DNA of 64,000 nt from Taudactylus pleione (taxonomy: Eukaryota; Chordata; Amphibia; Anura; Myobatrachidae): the NCBI GenBank assembly GCA_031769625.1, contig JAUIMM010000188.1, positions 13,089,501 to 13,153,500 of the forward strand, in the 5' to 3' direction. Shown one piece after another: positions 14,669 to 30,300 of the stretch (position 1 is the first letter of the stretch; every line of letters begins with the position of its first letter). The position numbers and the translations under genes are program-made. Under the pieces are notes generated by a model. The model ran no database searches and was not told the DNA's origin. It was given only the letters and a program-made list of their open reading frames with translations.

Positions 14669-17600
14669 CTGCTATGTAACCTATCCTATTCACCCACCAC
14701 TCACACCAATGTCACTATGTGCCCTGTGCACAGACTGCTATGTAACCTATTCTATTCACCCACCTCTCACATCAATGTCACTGTGTGCCCTGTGCACAGA
14801 CTGCTATATGTAATCTATCCTATTCACCCACCACTCAAACCAATGTAACTGAGTATCCTGTGCACAGACTGCTATGTAACCTCTCCTATTCACCCACCTC
14901 TAACACCAATGTCACTGTGTGCCCTGTGCACAGACTGCTATGTAACCTCTCCTATTCACCTACCACTCACACCTATGTCACTGTGTGCCCTGTGCACAGA
15001 CTGCTATGTAACTTATCCTATTCACCCACCACTCACACCAATGTCACTGTGTGCCCTGTGCACAGACTGCTATGTAACCTATCCTATTCATCCACCACTC
15101 ACACCAATGTCACTGTGTGCCCTGGGCACAGACTATGTAACCTCTCCATTTCATCCACCATGCACACCTATGTCACTGTGTGCCCTGTGCACAGAATGCT
15201 ATGTATCCTATCCTATTCACCCACCATTCACACCATTGTCACTGTGTGCCCTGTGCACAGACTGCTATGTAACCTTTCCTATTCACCCACCACTCACACC
15301 AATGTCACTGTGTGCCCTGTGCACAGACTGCTATGTAACCTCTCCTATTCACCTACCACTCACACCTATGTCACTGTGTGTCCTGTGCACAGACTGCTAT
15401 GTATCCTCTCCTATTCATCCACCACTCACACCAATGTCACTGTGTGCCCTGTGCACAGACTGCTATGTAGCCTATCCTATTCACCCACCACTCACACCAA
15501 TGTCACTGTGTGCCCTGTGCACAGGCTGCTATTTAACCTGTCCTATTCACCTACCACTCACACCAATGTCACTGTGTGCCCTGTGCACAGACTGCTATGT
15601 AACCTCTCCAATTCACCCTCCACACACACCAATGTCACTGTGTGCCCAGTGCACAGACTGCTATGTAACCTCTCCTATTCACCTCACTCACACCTATGTC
15701 ACTGTGTGCCCTGTGCACAGACTGCTATGTATCCTCTCCAATTCATCCACCACTCACACCTATGTCACTGTGTGCCCTGTGCACAGACTGCTATGTAGCC
15801 TCTAATATTCACCTCACTCACACCTATGTCACTGTGTGCCCTGTGCACAGACTGCTATGTATCCTCTCCAATTCATCCACCACTCACACCTATGTCACTG
15901 TGTGCCCTGTGCACAGACTGCTATGTAACCTCTCCTATTCACCAACCACTCACACCAATGTCACTGTGTGCCCTGTGCACAGACTGCTATGTAACCTCTC
16001 CTATTCACCTACCACTCACACCTATGTCACTGTGTGCCCTGTGCACAGACTGCTATGTAACCTATCCTGTTCACCCACCACTCACACCTATGTCACTGTG
16101 TGCCCTGTGCACAGACTGCTATGTAACCTCTCCTACTCACCCTCCACTCACACCAATGTCACTGTCCTCCCTTTGCACAGACTGCTATGTAACCTATCCT
16201 ATTCACCCACCACTCACACCAATGTCACTGTGTGCCCGGTGCACAGACTGCTATGTAACCTATCGTATTCACCCACCACTCACACCAATGTCACTGTGTG
16301 CCCTGTGCACAGACTGCTATGTAACCTCTCCTATTCACCCACCACTCACACCAATCTCACTGTGTGCCCCGTGCACAGACTGCTATGTAACCTATCCTAT
16401 TCACCCACCACTCAAACCAATGTCACTGTGTGCCCTGTGCACAGACTGCTATGTAACCTCTCCTATTAACCCACCTCTCACACCTATGTCACTGTGTGCC
16501 CAGTGCACAGACTGCTATGTATCCTTTCCTATTCACCCACGACTCACACCAATGTCACTGTGTGCCCTGTGCACAGACTGCTATGTAACCTATCCTATTC
16601 ACCCACCTCTCACATCAATGTCACTGTGTGCCCTGTGCACAGACTGCTATGTAACCTATCCTATTCACCCACCACTCACACCAATGTCACTGTGTATCCT
16701 GTGCACAGACTGCTATGTAACCTCTCCTATTCACCCACCTCTAACACCAATGTCACTGTGTGCCCTGTGCACAGACTGCTATGTAACCTCTCCTATTCAC
16801 CTACCACTCACACCTATGTCACTGTGTGACCAGTCCACAGACTGCTATGTAACTTATCCGATTCATCCACCACTCACACCAATGTCACTGTGTCCCCTGT
16901 GCACAGACTGCTATGTAACCTCTCCTATTCACCCACCACTCACACCTATGTCACTGTGTGCCCTGTGCACAGAATGCTATGTATCCTATCCAATTCACCC
17001 ACCATTCACACCAATGTCACTTTGTGCCCTGTGCACAGACTGCTATGTAACCTTTCCTATTCACCCACCACTCACACCAATGTCACTGTGTGCCCTGTGC
17101 ACAGACTGCTATGTAACCTCTCCTATTCACCTACCACTCACACCTATGTCACTGTGTGCCCTGTGCACAGACTGCTATGTAACCTCTCCTATTCACCTAC
17201 CACTCACACCTATGTCACTGTGGGCCCTGTGCACAGTCTGCTATGTATCCTCTCCTATTTATCCACCACTCACACCTATGTCACTGTGTGCCCTGTGCAC
17301 AGACTGCTATGTAGTCTATCCTATTAACCCACCACTCACACCAATGTCACTGTCTGCCCTGTGCAAAGGCTGCTATGTAACCTATCCTATTCACCCACCT
17401 CACACACCAATGTCACTGTGTGTCCTGTGCACAGACTGCTATGTAACCTCTGCTATTCACCTACCACTCACACCTATGTCACTGTGTGCCCGTGCACAGA
17501 CTGCTATGTAACCTATCCTGTTCACCCACCACTCACACCTATGTCACTGTGTGCCCTGTGCACAGACAGCTATGTAACCTCTCCTACTCACCCTCCACTC

Positions 17601-18639
17601 ACACCAATGTCACTGTCTGCCCTTTGCACAGACTGCTATGTAACCTATCCTATTCACCCACCACTCACACTAATGTCACTGTGTGCCCTGTGTACAGACT
17701 GATATGTAACCTATCCTATTCACCCACCACCCACACCAATGTCACTGTGTGCCCTGTGCATAGACTGCTATGTAACCTCTCCTATTCACCCACCACTCAC
17801 ACCAATGTCACTGTGTGCCCTGTGCACAGACTGCTATGTAACCTCTCCTATTCACCCACCACTCAAACCAATGTCACTGTGTGCCCTGTGCACAGACTGC
17901 TATGTAACCTCTACTACTCACCCACCACTCACACCTATGCCACTGTGTGCCCTGTGCACAGACTGCTATGTAACCTATCCTGTTCACCCACAACTCACAC
18001 CTATGTCACTGTGTGCCCTGTGCACAGACTGCTATGTAACCTCTCCTACTCACCCTCCACTCACACCAATGTCACTGTCTGCCCTTTGCACAGACTGCTA
18101 TGTAACCTATCCTATTCACACACCACTCACACCAATGTCACTGTGTGCCCTGTGTACAGACTGCTATGTAACCTATCCTATTCACCTACCACTCAAACCA
18201 ATGTCACTGTGTGCCCTGTGCACAGAAAGCTATGTAACCTCTCCTACTCACCCTCCACTCACACCAATGTCACTGTCTGCTTTTTGCACAGACTGCTATG
18301 TAACCTATCCTATTCACCCACCACTCACACTAATGTCACTGTGTGCCCTGTGTACAGACTGATATGTAACCTATCCTATTCACCCACCACCCACACCAAT
18401 GTCACTGTGTGCCCTGTGCATAGACTGCTATGTAACCTCTCCTATTCACCCACCACTCACACCAATGTCACTGTGTGCCCTGTGCACAGACTGCTATGTA
18501 ACCTCTCCTATTCACCCACCACTCAAACCAATGTCACTGTGTGCCCTGTGCACAGACTGCTATGTAACTTCTCCTATTCACCCACCACTCACACCTATGT
18601 CACTGTGTGCCCTGTGCACAGACTGCTATGTAACCTCTC

Positions 18640-20215
18640 CTATTCATCCACCACTCACACCAATGTCACTGTGTGCCCTGGGCACAGACTATGTAATCTC
18701 TCCTATTCACCCACCATGCACACCAATGTCACTGTGTGCCCTGTGCATAGACTGCTATGTAACCTGTCCTATTCACCCACCACTCACACCAATGTCACTG
18801 TGTGCCCTGTGCACAGGCTGCTATTTAACCTGTCCTATTCACCTACCACTCACACCAATGTCACTGTGTGCCCTGTGCACAGACTGCTATGTAACCTCTC
18901 CTATTCACCCACCACACACACCAATGTCACTGTGTGCCCTGTGCACAGACTGCTATGTAACCTCTCCTATTCACCTACCACCCACACCTATGTCACTGTG
19001 TGCCCATGCACAGACTGCTATGTAACCTATCCTGTTCACCCACCACTCACAGCTATGTCACTGTGTGCCCTGTGCACAGACTGCTATGTAACCTCTCCTA
19101 TTCACCTACCACTCACACCTATATCACTGTGTGCCCTGTGCACAGACTGCTATGTAACCTCTCCTATTCACCCAGCACTCACACCAATGTCACTGTGTGC
19201 CCTGTGCACAGACTGCTATGTAACCTATCCTATTCACCCACCTCTCACATCAATGTCACTGTGTGCCCTGTGCACAGACTGCTACGTAACCTATCCTATT
19301 CACCCACCACTCACACCAATGTCACTGTGTATCCTGTGCACAGACTGCTATGTAACCTATCCTATGCACCCACCACTCAAACCAATGTCACTGTGTGCCC
19401 TGTGCACAGACTGCTATGTAACCTCTCCTATTCATCCACCACTCACACCAATGTCACTGTGTGCCCTGGGCACAGACTATGTAATCTCTCCTATTCACCC
19501 ACCATGCACACCAATGTCACTGTGTGCCCTGTGCATAGACTGCTATGTAACCTGTCCTATTCACCCACCACTCACACCAATGTCACTGTGTGCCCTGTGC
19601 ACAGGCTGCTATTTAACCTGTCCTATTCACCTACCACTCACACCAATGTCACTGTGTGCCCTGTGCACAGACTGCTATGTAACCTCTCCTATTCACCCAC
19701 CACACACACCAATGTCACTGTGTGCCCTGTGCACAGACTGCTATGTAACCTCTCCTATTCACCTACCACCCACACCTATGTCACTGTGTGCCCGTGCACA
19801 GACTGCTATGTAACCTATCCTGTTCACCCACCACTCACAGCTATGTCACTGTGTGCCCTGTGCACAGACTGCTATGTAACCTCTCCTATTCACCTACCAC
19901 TCACACCTATATCACTGTGTGCCCTGTGCACAGACTGCTATGTAACCTCTCCTATTCACCCAGCACTCACACCAATGTCACTGTGTGCCCTGTGCACAGA
20001 CTGCTATGTAACCTATCCTATTCACCCACCTCTCACATCAATGTCACTGTGTGCCCTGTGCACAGACTGCTACGTAACCTATCCTATTCACCCACCACTC
20101 ACACCAATGTCACTGTGTATCCTGTGCACAGACTGCTATGTAACCTATCCTATGCACCCACCACTCAAACCAATGTCACTGTGTGCCCTGTGCACAGACT
20201 GCTATGTAACCTCTG
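18640..20215 (+). repeat. 788-bp tandem duplication inside the array
   Basis: Two adjacent copies of a 12-unit block lie about 788 bp apart (12 x 66 minus 4, one 63-bp and one 65-bp unit). The landmarks are GGGCACAGACTATGTAATC near 18,680 and 19,468, CCTGTGCATAGACTGC near 18,743 and 19,531, and the 65-bp unit at about 19,003 and 19,791. One private difference is CCCATGCAC in copy 1 against CCCGTGCAC in copy 2. Confidence 0.85.
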
Positions 20216-20284
20216 CTATTCACCCACCACTGACACCTATGTCACTGTGTGCCCTGTGCACAGACTGCTATGTAACCTATCCTA

Positions 20285-21345
20285 TTCACCCACCTCTCAC
20301 ATCAATGTCACTGTGTGCCCTGTGCACAGACTGCTATATGTAATCTATCCTATTCACCCACCACTCAAACCAATGTCACTGAGTATCCTGTGCACAGACT
20401 GCTATGTAACCTCTCCTATTCACCCACCTCTAACACCAATGTCACTGTGTGCCCTGTGCACAGACTGCTATGTAACCTCTCATATTCAACTACCACTCAC
20501 ACCTATGTCACTGTGTGCCCTTTGCACAGACTGCTATGTAACTTATCCTATTCACCCACCACTCACACCAATGTCACTGTGTGCCCTGTGCACAGACTGC
20601 TATGTAACCTATCCTATTCATCCACCACTCACACCAATGTCACTGTGTGCCCTGGGCACAGACTATGTAACCTCTCCATTTCACCCACCATGCACACCTA
20701 TGTCACTGTGTGCCCTGTGCACAGAATGCTATGTATCCTATCCTATTCACCCACCATTCACACCATTGTCACTGTGTGCCCTGTGCACAGACTGCTATGT
20801 AACCTTTCCTATTCACCCACCACTCACACCAATGTCACTGTGTGCCCTGTGCACAGACTGCTATGTAACCTCTCCTATTCACCTACCACTCACACCTATG
20901 TCACTGTGTGTCCTGTGCACAGACTGCTATGTATCCTCTCCTATTCATCCACCACTCACACCAATGTCACTGTGTGCCCTGTGCACAGACTGCTATGTAA
21001 CCTATTCTATTCACCCACCTCTCACATCAATGTCACTGTGTGCCCTGTGCACAGACTGCTATATGTAATCTATCCTATTCACCCACCACTCAAACCAATG
21101 TCACTGAGTATCCTGTGCACAGACTGCAATGTAACCTCTCCTATTCACCCACCTCTAACACCAATGTCACTGTGTGCCCTGTGCACAGACTGCTATGTAA
21201 CCTCTCATATTCAACTACCACTCACACCTATGTCACTGTGTGCCCTGTGCACAGACTGCTATGTAACTTATCCTATTCACCCACCACTCACACCAATGTC
21301 ACTGTGTGCCCTGTGCACAGACTGCTATGTATCCTCTCCAATTCA
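20285..21345 (+). repeat. 725-bp spaced duplication carrying two 68-bp units
   Basis: The 68-bp unit (CTATATGTAATC) followed by units with the private variant CTCATATTCAACTACC occurs near 20,335 and again near 21,060, 725 bp apart (11 x 66 minus 1). After about 21,345 the second copy joins a different set of units with TCTCCAATTCATCC. Confidence 0.75.
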
Positions 21346-24300
21346 TCCACCACTCACACCTATGTCACTGTGTGCCCTGTGTACAGACTGCTGTGTAGCC
21401 TCTCCTATTCACCTCACTCACACCTATGTCACTGTGTGCCCTGTGTACAGACTGCTATGTATCCTCTCCAATTCATCCACCACTCACACCTATGTCACTG
21501 TGTGCCCTGTGCACAGACTGCTATGTATCCTCTCCAATTCATCCACCACTCACACCTATGTCACTGTGTGCCCTGTGCACAGACTGCTATGTAGCCTCTC
21601 CTATTCACCTCACTCACACCTATGTCACTGTGTGCCCTGTGCACAGACTGCTATGTATCCTCTCCAATTCATCCACCACTCACACCTATGTCACTGTGTG
21701 CCCTGTGCACAGACTGCTATGTAACCTGTCCTATTCACCAACCACTCACACCAATGTCACTGTGTGCCCTGTGCACAGACTGCTATGTAACCTCTCCTAT
21801 TCACCTACCACTCACACATATGTCACTGTGTGCCCTGTGCACAGACTGCTATGTAACCTATCGTATTCACCCACCACTCACACCAATGTCACTGTGTGCC
21901 CTGTGCACAGACTGCTATGTAACCTCTCCTATTCACCCACCACTCACACCAATGTCACTGTGTGCCCCGTGCACAGACTGCTATGTAACCTATCCTATTC
22001 ACCCACCACTCAAACCAATGTCACTGTGTGCCCTGTGCACAGACTGCTATGTAACCTCTCCTATTAACCCACCACTCACACCTATGTCACTGTGTGCCCA
22101 GTGCACAGACTGCTATGTATCCTTACCTATTCACCCACCACTCACACCAATGTCACTGTGTGCCCTGTGCACAGACTGCTATGTAACCTATCCTATTCAC
22201 CCACCTCTCACATCAATGTCACTGTGTGCCCTGTGCACAGACTGCTAAGTAACCTATCCTATTCACCCACCACTCACACCAATGTCACTGTGTATCCTGT
22301 GCACAGACTGCTATGTAACCTCTCCTATTCACCCACCTCTAACACCAATGTCACTGTGTGCCCTGTGCACAGACTGCTATGTAACCTCTCCTATTCACCT
22401 ACCACTCACACCTATGTCACTGTGTGACCAGTGCACAGACTGCTATGTAACTTATCCGATTCATCCACCACTCACACCAATGTCACTGTGTCCCCTGTGC
22501 ACAGACTGCTATGTAACCTTTCCTATTCACCCACCACTCACACCAATGTCACTGTGTGCCCTGTGCACAGACTGCTATGTAACCTCTCCTATTCACCTAC
22601 CACTCACACCTATGTCACTGTGTGCCCTGTGCACAGACTGCTATGTAACCTCTCCTATTCACCTACCACTCACACCTATGTCACTGTGTGCCCTGTGCAC
22701 AGACTGCTATTTATCCTCTCCTATTTATCCACCACTCACACCTATGTCACTGTGTGCCCTGTGCACAGACTGCTATGTAGTCTATCCTATTAACCCACCA
22801 CTCACACCAATGTCACTGTCTGCCCTGTGCAAAGGCTGCTATGTAACCTATCCTATTCACCTACCACTCACACCAATGCCACTGTGTGCCCTGTGCACAG
22901 ACTGCTATGTAACCTCTACTATTCACCCACCTCACACACCAATGTCACTGTGTGCCCTGTGCACAGACTGCTATGTAACCTCTCCTATTCACCTACCACT
23001 CACACCTATGTCACTGTGTGACCAGTGCACAGACTGCTATGTAACTTATCCGATTCATCCACCACTCACACCAATGTCACTGTGTGCCCTGTGCACAGAC
23101 AGCTATGTAACCTCTCCTACTCACCCTCCACTCACACCAATGTCACTGTCTGCCCTTTGCACAGACTGCTATGTAACCTATCCTATTCACCCACCACTCA
23201 CACTAATGTCACTGTGTGCCCTGTGTACAGACTGATATGTAACCTATCCTATTCACCCACCACCCACACCAATGTCACTGTGTGCCCTGTGCATAGACTG
23301 CTATGTAACCTCTCCTATTCACCCACCACTCACACCAATGTCACTGTGTGCCCTGTGCACAGACTGCTATGTAACCTCTCCTATTCACCCACCACTCAAA
23401 CCAATGTCACTGTGTGCCCTGTGCACAGACTGCTATGTAACCTCTACTACTCACCCACCACTCACACCTATGCCACTGTGTGCCCTGTGCACAGACTGCT
23501 ATGTAACCTATCCTGTTCACCCACAACTCACACCTATGTCACTGTGTGCCCTGTGCACAGACTGCTATGTAACCTCTCCTACTCACCCTCCACTCACACC
23601 AATGTCACTGTCTGCCCTTTGCACAGACTGCTATGTAACCTCTCCTATTCACCCACCACTCACACTAATGTCACTGTGTGCCCTGTGCACAGACTGCTAT
23701 GTAACCTATCCTATTCACACACCACTCACACCAATGTCACTGTGTGCCCTGTGTACAGACTGCTATGTAACCTATCCTATTCACCCACCACTCAAACCAA
23801 TGTCACTGTGTGCCCTGTGCACAGTAAGCTATGTAACCTCTCCTACTCACCCTCCACTCACACCAATGTCACTGTCTGCCCTTTGCACAGACTGCTATGT
23901 AACCTATCCTATTCACCCACCACTCACACTAATGTCACTGTGTGCCCTGTGTACAGACTGATATGTAACCTATCCTATTCACCCACCACCCACACCAATG
24001 TCACTGTGTGCCCTGTGCATAGACTGCTATGTAACCTCTCCTATTCACCCACCACTCACACCAATGTCACTGTGTGCCCTGTGCACAGACTGCTATGTAA
24101 CCTCTCCTATTCACCCACCACTCAAACCAATGTCACTGTGTGCCCTGTGCACAGACTGCTATGTAACCTCTCCTATTCACCCACCACTCACACCTATGTC
24201 ACTGTGTGCCCTGTGCACAGACTGCTATGTAACCTCTCCTATTCATCCACCACTCACACCAATGTCACTGTGTGCCCTGGGCACAGACTATGTAATCTCT

Positions 24301-27300
24301 CCTATTCACCCACCATGCACACCAATGTCACTGTGTGCCCTGTGCATAGACTGCTATGTAACCTCTCCTATTCACCCACCACTCACACCAATGTCACTGT
24401 GTGCCCTGTGCACAAACTGCTATGTAACCTCTCCTATTCACCCACCACTCAAACCAATGTCACTGTGTGCCCTGTGCACAGACTGCTATGTAACCTCTAC
24501 TACTCACCCACCACTCACACCTATGCCACTGTGTGCCCTGTGCACAGACTGCTATGTAACCTATCCTGTTCACCCACAACTCACACCTATGTCACTGTGT
24601 GCCCTGTGCACAGACTGCTGTGTAACCTCTCCAACTCACCCTCCACTCACACCAATGTCACTGTCTGCCCTTTGCACAGACTGCTATGTAACCTCTCCTA
24701 TTCACCCACCACTCACACTAATGTCACTGTGTGCCCTGTGCACAGACTGCTATGTAACCTATCCTATTCACCCACCACTCACACCAATGTCACTGTGTGC
24801 CCTGTGTACAGACTGCTATGTAACCTATCCTATTCACCCACCACTCAAACCAATGTCACTGTGTGCATTGTGCACAGACTGCTATGTAACCTCTCCTATT
24901 CACCCACCACTCACACCTATGTCACTGTGTGCCCTGTGCACAGACTGCTATGTAACATCTCCTATTCATCCACCACTCACACTAATGTCACTGTGTGCCC
25001 TGGGAACAGACTATGTAATCTCTCCTATTCACCCACCATGCACACCTATGTCACCGTGTGCCCTGTGCACAGAATGCTATGTATCCTATCCTATTCACCC
25101 ACCATTCACACCAATGTCACTTTGTGCCCTGTGCACAGACTGCTATGTAACCTTTCCTATTCACCCACCACTCACACCAATGTCACTGTGTGCCCTGTGC
25201 ACAGACTGCTATGAAACCTCTCCTATTCACCTACCACTCACACCTATGTCACTGTGTGTCCTGTGCACAGACTGCTATGTATCCTCTCCTATTCATCCAC
25301 CACTCACACCAATGTCACTGTGTGCCCTGTGCACAGACTGCTATGTAGCCTATCCTATTCACCCACCACTCACACCAATGTCACTGTGTGCCCTGTGCAC
25401 AGGCTGCTATTTAACCTGTCCTATTCACCTACCACTCACACCAATGTCACTGTGTGCCCTGTGCACAGACTGCTATGTAACCTCTCCTATTCACCCACCA
25501 CACACACCAATGTCACTGTGTACCCTGTGCACAGACTGCTATGTAACCTCTCCTATTCACCTACCACTCACACCTATGTCACTGTGTGCCCTGTGCACAG
25601 ACTGCTATGTATCCTCTCCTATTCATCCACCACTCACACCTATGTCACTGTGTGCCCTGTGCACAGACTGCTATGTAACCTATCCTATTCACCCACCACT
25701 CAAACCAATGTCACTGTGTGCCCTGTGCACAGACTGCTATGTAACCTCTCCTATTCACCCACCTCACACCTATGTCACTGTGTGCCCTGTGCACAGACTG
25801 CTATGTAACCTCTCCTATTCATCCACCACTCACACCAATGTCACTGTGTGCCCTGGGCACAGACTATGTAACCCCTCCTATTCACCCACTATGCACACCT
25901 ATGTCACTGTGTGCCCTGTGCACAGACTGCTATGTATCCTATCCTATTCACCCACCATTCACACCAATGTCACTGTATGCCCTGTGCACAGACTGCTATG
26001 TAACCTTTCCTATTCACCCACCACTCACACCAATGTCACTGTGTGCCCTGTGCACAGACTGCTATGTAACCTCTCCTATTCACCTACCACTCACACCTAT
26101 GTCCCTGTGTGTCCTGTGCACAGACTGCTATGTATCCTCTCCTATTCATCCACCACTCACACCAATGTCACTGTGTGCCCTGTGCACAGACTGCTATGTA
26201 GCCTATCCTATTCACCCACCACTCACACCAATGTCACTGTGTGCCCTGTGCACAGGCTGCTATTTAACCTGTCCTATTCTCCTACCACTCACACCAATGT
26301 CACTGTGTGCCCTGTGCACAGACTGCTATGTTACCTCTCCTATTCACCCACCACACACACCAATGTCACTGTGTGCCCTGTGCACAGACTGCTATGTAAC
26401 CTCTCCTATTCACCTACCACTCACATCTATGTCACTGTGTGCCCGTGCACAGACTGCTATGTAACCTATCCTGTTCACCCACCACTCACAGCAATGTCAC
26501 TGTGTGCCCTGTGCACAGACTGCTATGTAACCTCTCCTATTCACCTACCACTCACACCTATATCACTGTGTGCCCTGTGCACAGACTGCTATGTAACCTC
26601 TCCTATTCACCCACCACTCACACCAATGTCACTGTGTATCCTGTGCACAGACTGCTATGTAACCTATCCTATTCACCCACCACTCAAACCAATGTCACTG
26701 TGTGCCCTGTGCACAGACTGCTATGTAACCTCTGCTATTCACCCACCACTGACACCTATGTCACTGTGTGCCCTGTGCACAGACTGCTATGTAACCTATC
26801 CTATTCACCCACCTCTCACACCAATGTCACTGTGTGCCCTGTGCACAGACTGCTATGTAACCTATCCTATTCACCCACCTCTCACATCAATGTCACTGTG
26901 TGCCCTGTGCACAGACTGCTATATGTAATCTATCCTATTCACCCACCACTCAAACCAATGTCACTGAGTATCCTGTGCACAGACTGCTATGTAACCTCTC
27001 CTATTCACCCACCTCTAACACCAATGTCACTGTGTGCCCTGTGCACAGACTGCTATGTAACTTATCCTATTCACCCACCACTCACACCAATGTCACTGTG
27101 TGCCCTGTGCACAGACTGCTATGTAACCTATCCTATTCATCCACCACTCACACCAATGTCACTGTGTGCCCTGGGCACAGACTATGTAACCTCTCCTTTT
27201 CACCCACCATGCACACCTATGTCACTGTGTGCCCTGTGCACAGAATGCTATGTATCCTATCCTATTCACCCACCATTCACACCAATGTCACTGTGTGCCC

Positions 27301-30300
27301 TGTGCACAGACTGCTATGTAACCTTTCCTATTCACCCACCACTCACACCAATGTCACTGTGTGCCCTGTGCACAGACTGCTATGTAACCTCTCCTATTCA
27401 CCTACCACTCACACCTATGTCACTGTGTGTCCTGTGCACAGACTGCTATGTATCCTCTCCTATTCATCCACCACTCACACCAATGTCACTGTGTGCCCTG
27501 TGCACAGACTGCTATGTATCCTATCCTATTCACCCACCACTCACACCAATGTCACTGTGTGCCCTGTGCACAGGCTGCTATTTAACCTGTCCTATTCACC
27601 TACCACTCACACCAATGTCACTGTGTGCCCTGTGCACAGACTGCTATGTAACCTCTCCAATTCACCCTCCACACACACCAATGTCACTGTGTGCCCAGTG
27701 CACAGACTGCTATGTAACCTCTCCTATTCACCTCACTCAAACCTATGTCACTGTGTGCCCTGTGCACAGACTGCTATGTATCCTCTCCAATTCATCCACC
27801 ACTCACACCTATGTCACTGTGTGCCCTGTGCACAGACTGCTATGTAGCCTCTCCTATTCACCTCACTCACACCTATGTCACTGTGTGCCCTGTGCACAGA
27901 CTGCTATGTATCCTCTCCAATTCATCCACCACTCACACCTATGTCACTGTGTGCCCTGTGCACAGACTGCTATGTAACCTCTCCTATTCACCAACCACTC
28001 ACACCAATGTCACTGTGTGCCCTGTGCACAGACTGCTATGTAACCTCTCCTATTCACCTACCACTCACACCTATGTCACTGTGTGCCCTGTGCACAGACT
28101 GCTATGTAACCTATCCTGTTCACCCACCACTCACACCTATGTCACTGTGTACCCTGTGCACAGACTGCTATGTAACCTCTCCTACTCACCCTCCACTCAC
28201 ACCAATGTCACTGTCTGCCCTTTGCACAGACTGCTATGTAACCTATCCTATTCACCCACCACTCACACTAATGTCACTGTGTGCCCGGTGCACAGACTGC
28301 TATGTAACCTATCGTATTCACCCACCACTCACACCTATGTCACTGTGTGCCCTGTGCACAGACTGCTATGTAACCTCTCCTATTCACCCACCACTCACAC
28401 CAATGTCACTGTGTGCCCCGTGCACAGACTGCTATGTAACCTATCCTATTCACCCACCACTCAAACCAATGTCACTGTGTGCCCTGTGCACAGACTGCTA
28501 TGTAACCTCTCCTATTCACCCACCACTCACACCTATGTCACTGTGTGCCCAGTGCACAGACTGCTATGTATCCTTTCCTATTCACCCACCACTCTCACCA
28601 ATGTCACTGTGTGCCCTGTGCACAGACTGCTATGTAACCTATCCTATTCACCCACCTCTCACATCAATGTCACTGTGTGCCCTGTGCACAGACTGCTATG
28701 TAACCTATCCTATTCACCCACCACTCACACCAATGTCACTGTGTATCCTGTGCACAGACTGCTATGTAACCTCTCCTATTCACCCACCTCTAACACCAAT
28801 GTCACTGTGTGCCCTGTGCAAAGACTGCTATGTAACCTCTCCTATTCACCTACCACTCACACCTATGTCACTGTGTGACCAGTGCACAGACTGCTATGTA
28901 ACTTATGCGATTCATCCACCACTCACACCAATGTCACTGTGTCCCCTGTGCACAGACTGCTATGTAACCTATCCTATTCTTCCACCACTCACACCAATGT
29001 CACTGTGTGCCCTGGGCACAGACTATGTAACCTCTCCTATTCACCCACCATGCACACCTATGTCACTGTGTGCCCTGTGCACAGAATGCTATGTATCCTA
29101 TCCTATTCACCCACCATTCACACCAATGTCACTGTGTGCCCTGTGCACAGACTGCTATGTAACCTTTCCTATTCACCCACCACTCACACCAATGTCACTG
29201 TGTGCCCTGTGCACAGACTGCTATGTAACCTCTCCTATTCACCTACCACTCACACCTATGTCACTGTGAGCCCTGTGCACAGACTGCTATGTATCCTCTC
29301 CTATTCATCTACCACTCACACCAATGTCACTGTGTGCCCTGTGCACAGACTGCTACGTAGCCTATCCTATTCACCCACCACTCAAACCAATGTCACTGTG
29401 TGCCCTGTGCACAGGCTGCTATTTAACCTGTCCTATTCACCTACCACTCACACCAATGTTACTGTGTGCCCTGTGCACCGACTGCTATGTAACCTCTCCT
29501 ATTCACCCACCACACACACCAATGTCACTGTGTGCCCTGTGCACAGACTGCTATGTAACCTCTCCTATTCACCAACCACTCACACCTATGTCACTGTGTG
29601 CCCTTTGCACAGACTGCTATGTAACCTATCCTATTCACCCACCACTCACACTATTGTCACTGTGTGCACTGTGTACAGACTGCTATGTAACCTATCCTAT
29701 TCACCCACCACTCACACCAATGTCACTGTGTGCCCTGTGCACAGACTGCTATGTAACCTCTCCTATTCATCCACCACTCACACCAATGTCACTGTGTGCC
29801 CTGTGCACTGACTGCTATGTAACCTCTCCTATTCACCCACCACTCAAACCAATGTCACTGTGTGCCCTGTGCACAGACTGCTATGTAACGTCTCCTACTC
29901 ACCCACCACTCACACCTATGCCACTGTGTGCCCGGTGCACAGACTGCAATGTAACCTATCCTGTTCACCCACCACTCACACCTATGTCACTGTGTGCCCT
30001 GTGCAAAGACGGCTATGTAACCTCTCCTACTCACCCTCCACTCACACCAATGTCACTGTCTGCCCTTTGCACAGACTGCTATGTAACCTCTCCTATTCAC
30101 CCACCACTCACACTAATGTCACTGTGTGCCCTGTGCACAGACTGCTATGTAATCTATCCTATTCACCCATCACTCACACCAATGTCACTTTGTGCCCTGT
30201 GCACAGACTGCTATGTAACCTCTCCTACTCAACCTCCACTCACACCAATGTCACTGTCTGCCCTTTGCACAGACTGCTATGTAACCTATCCTATTCACCC

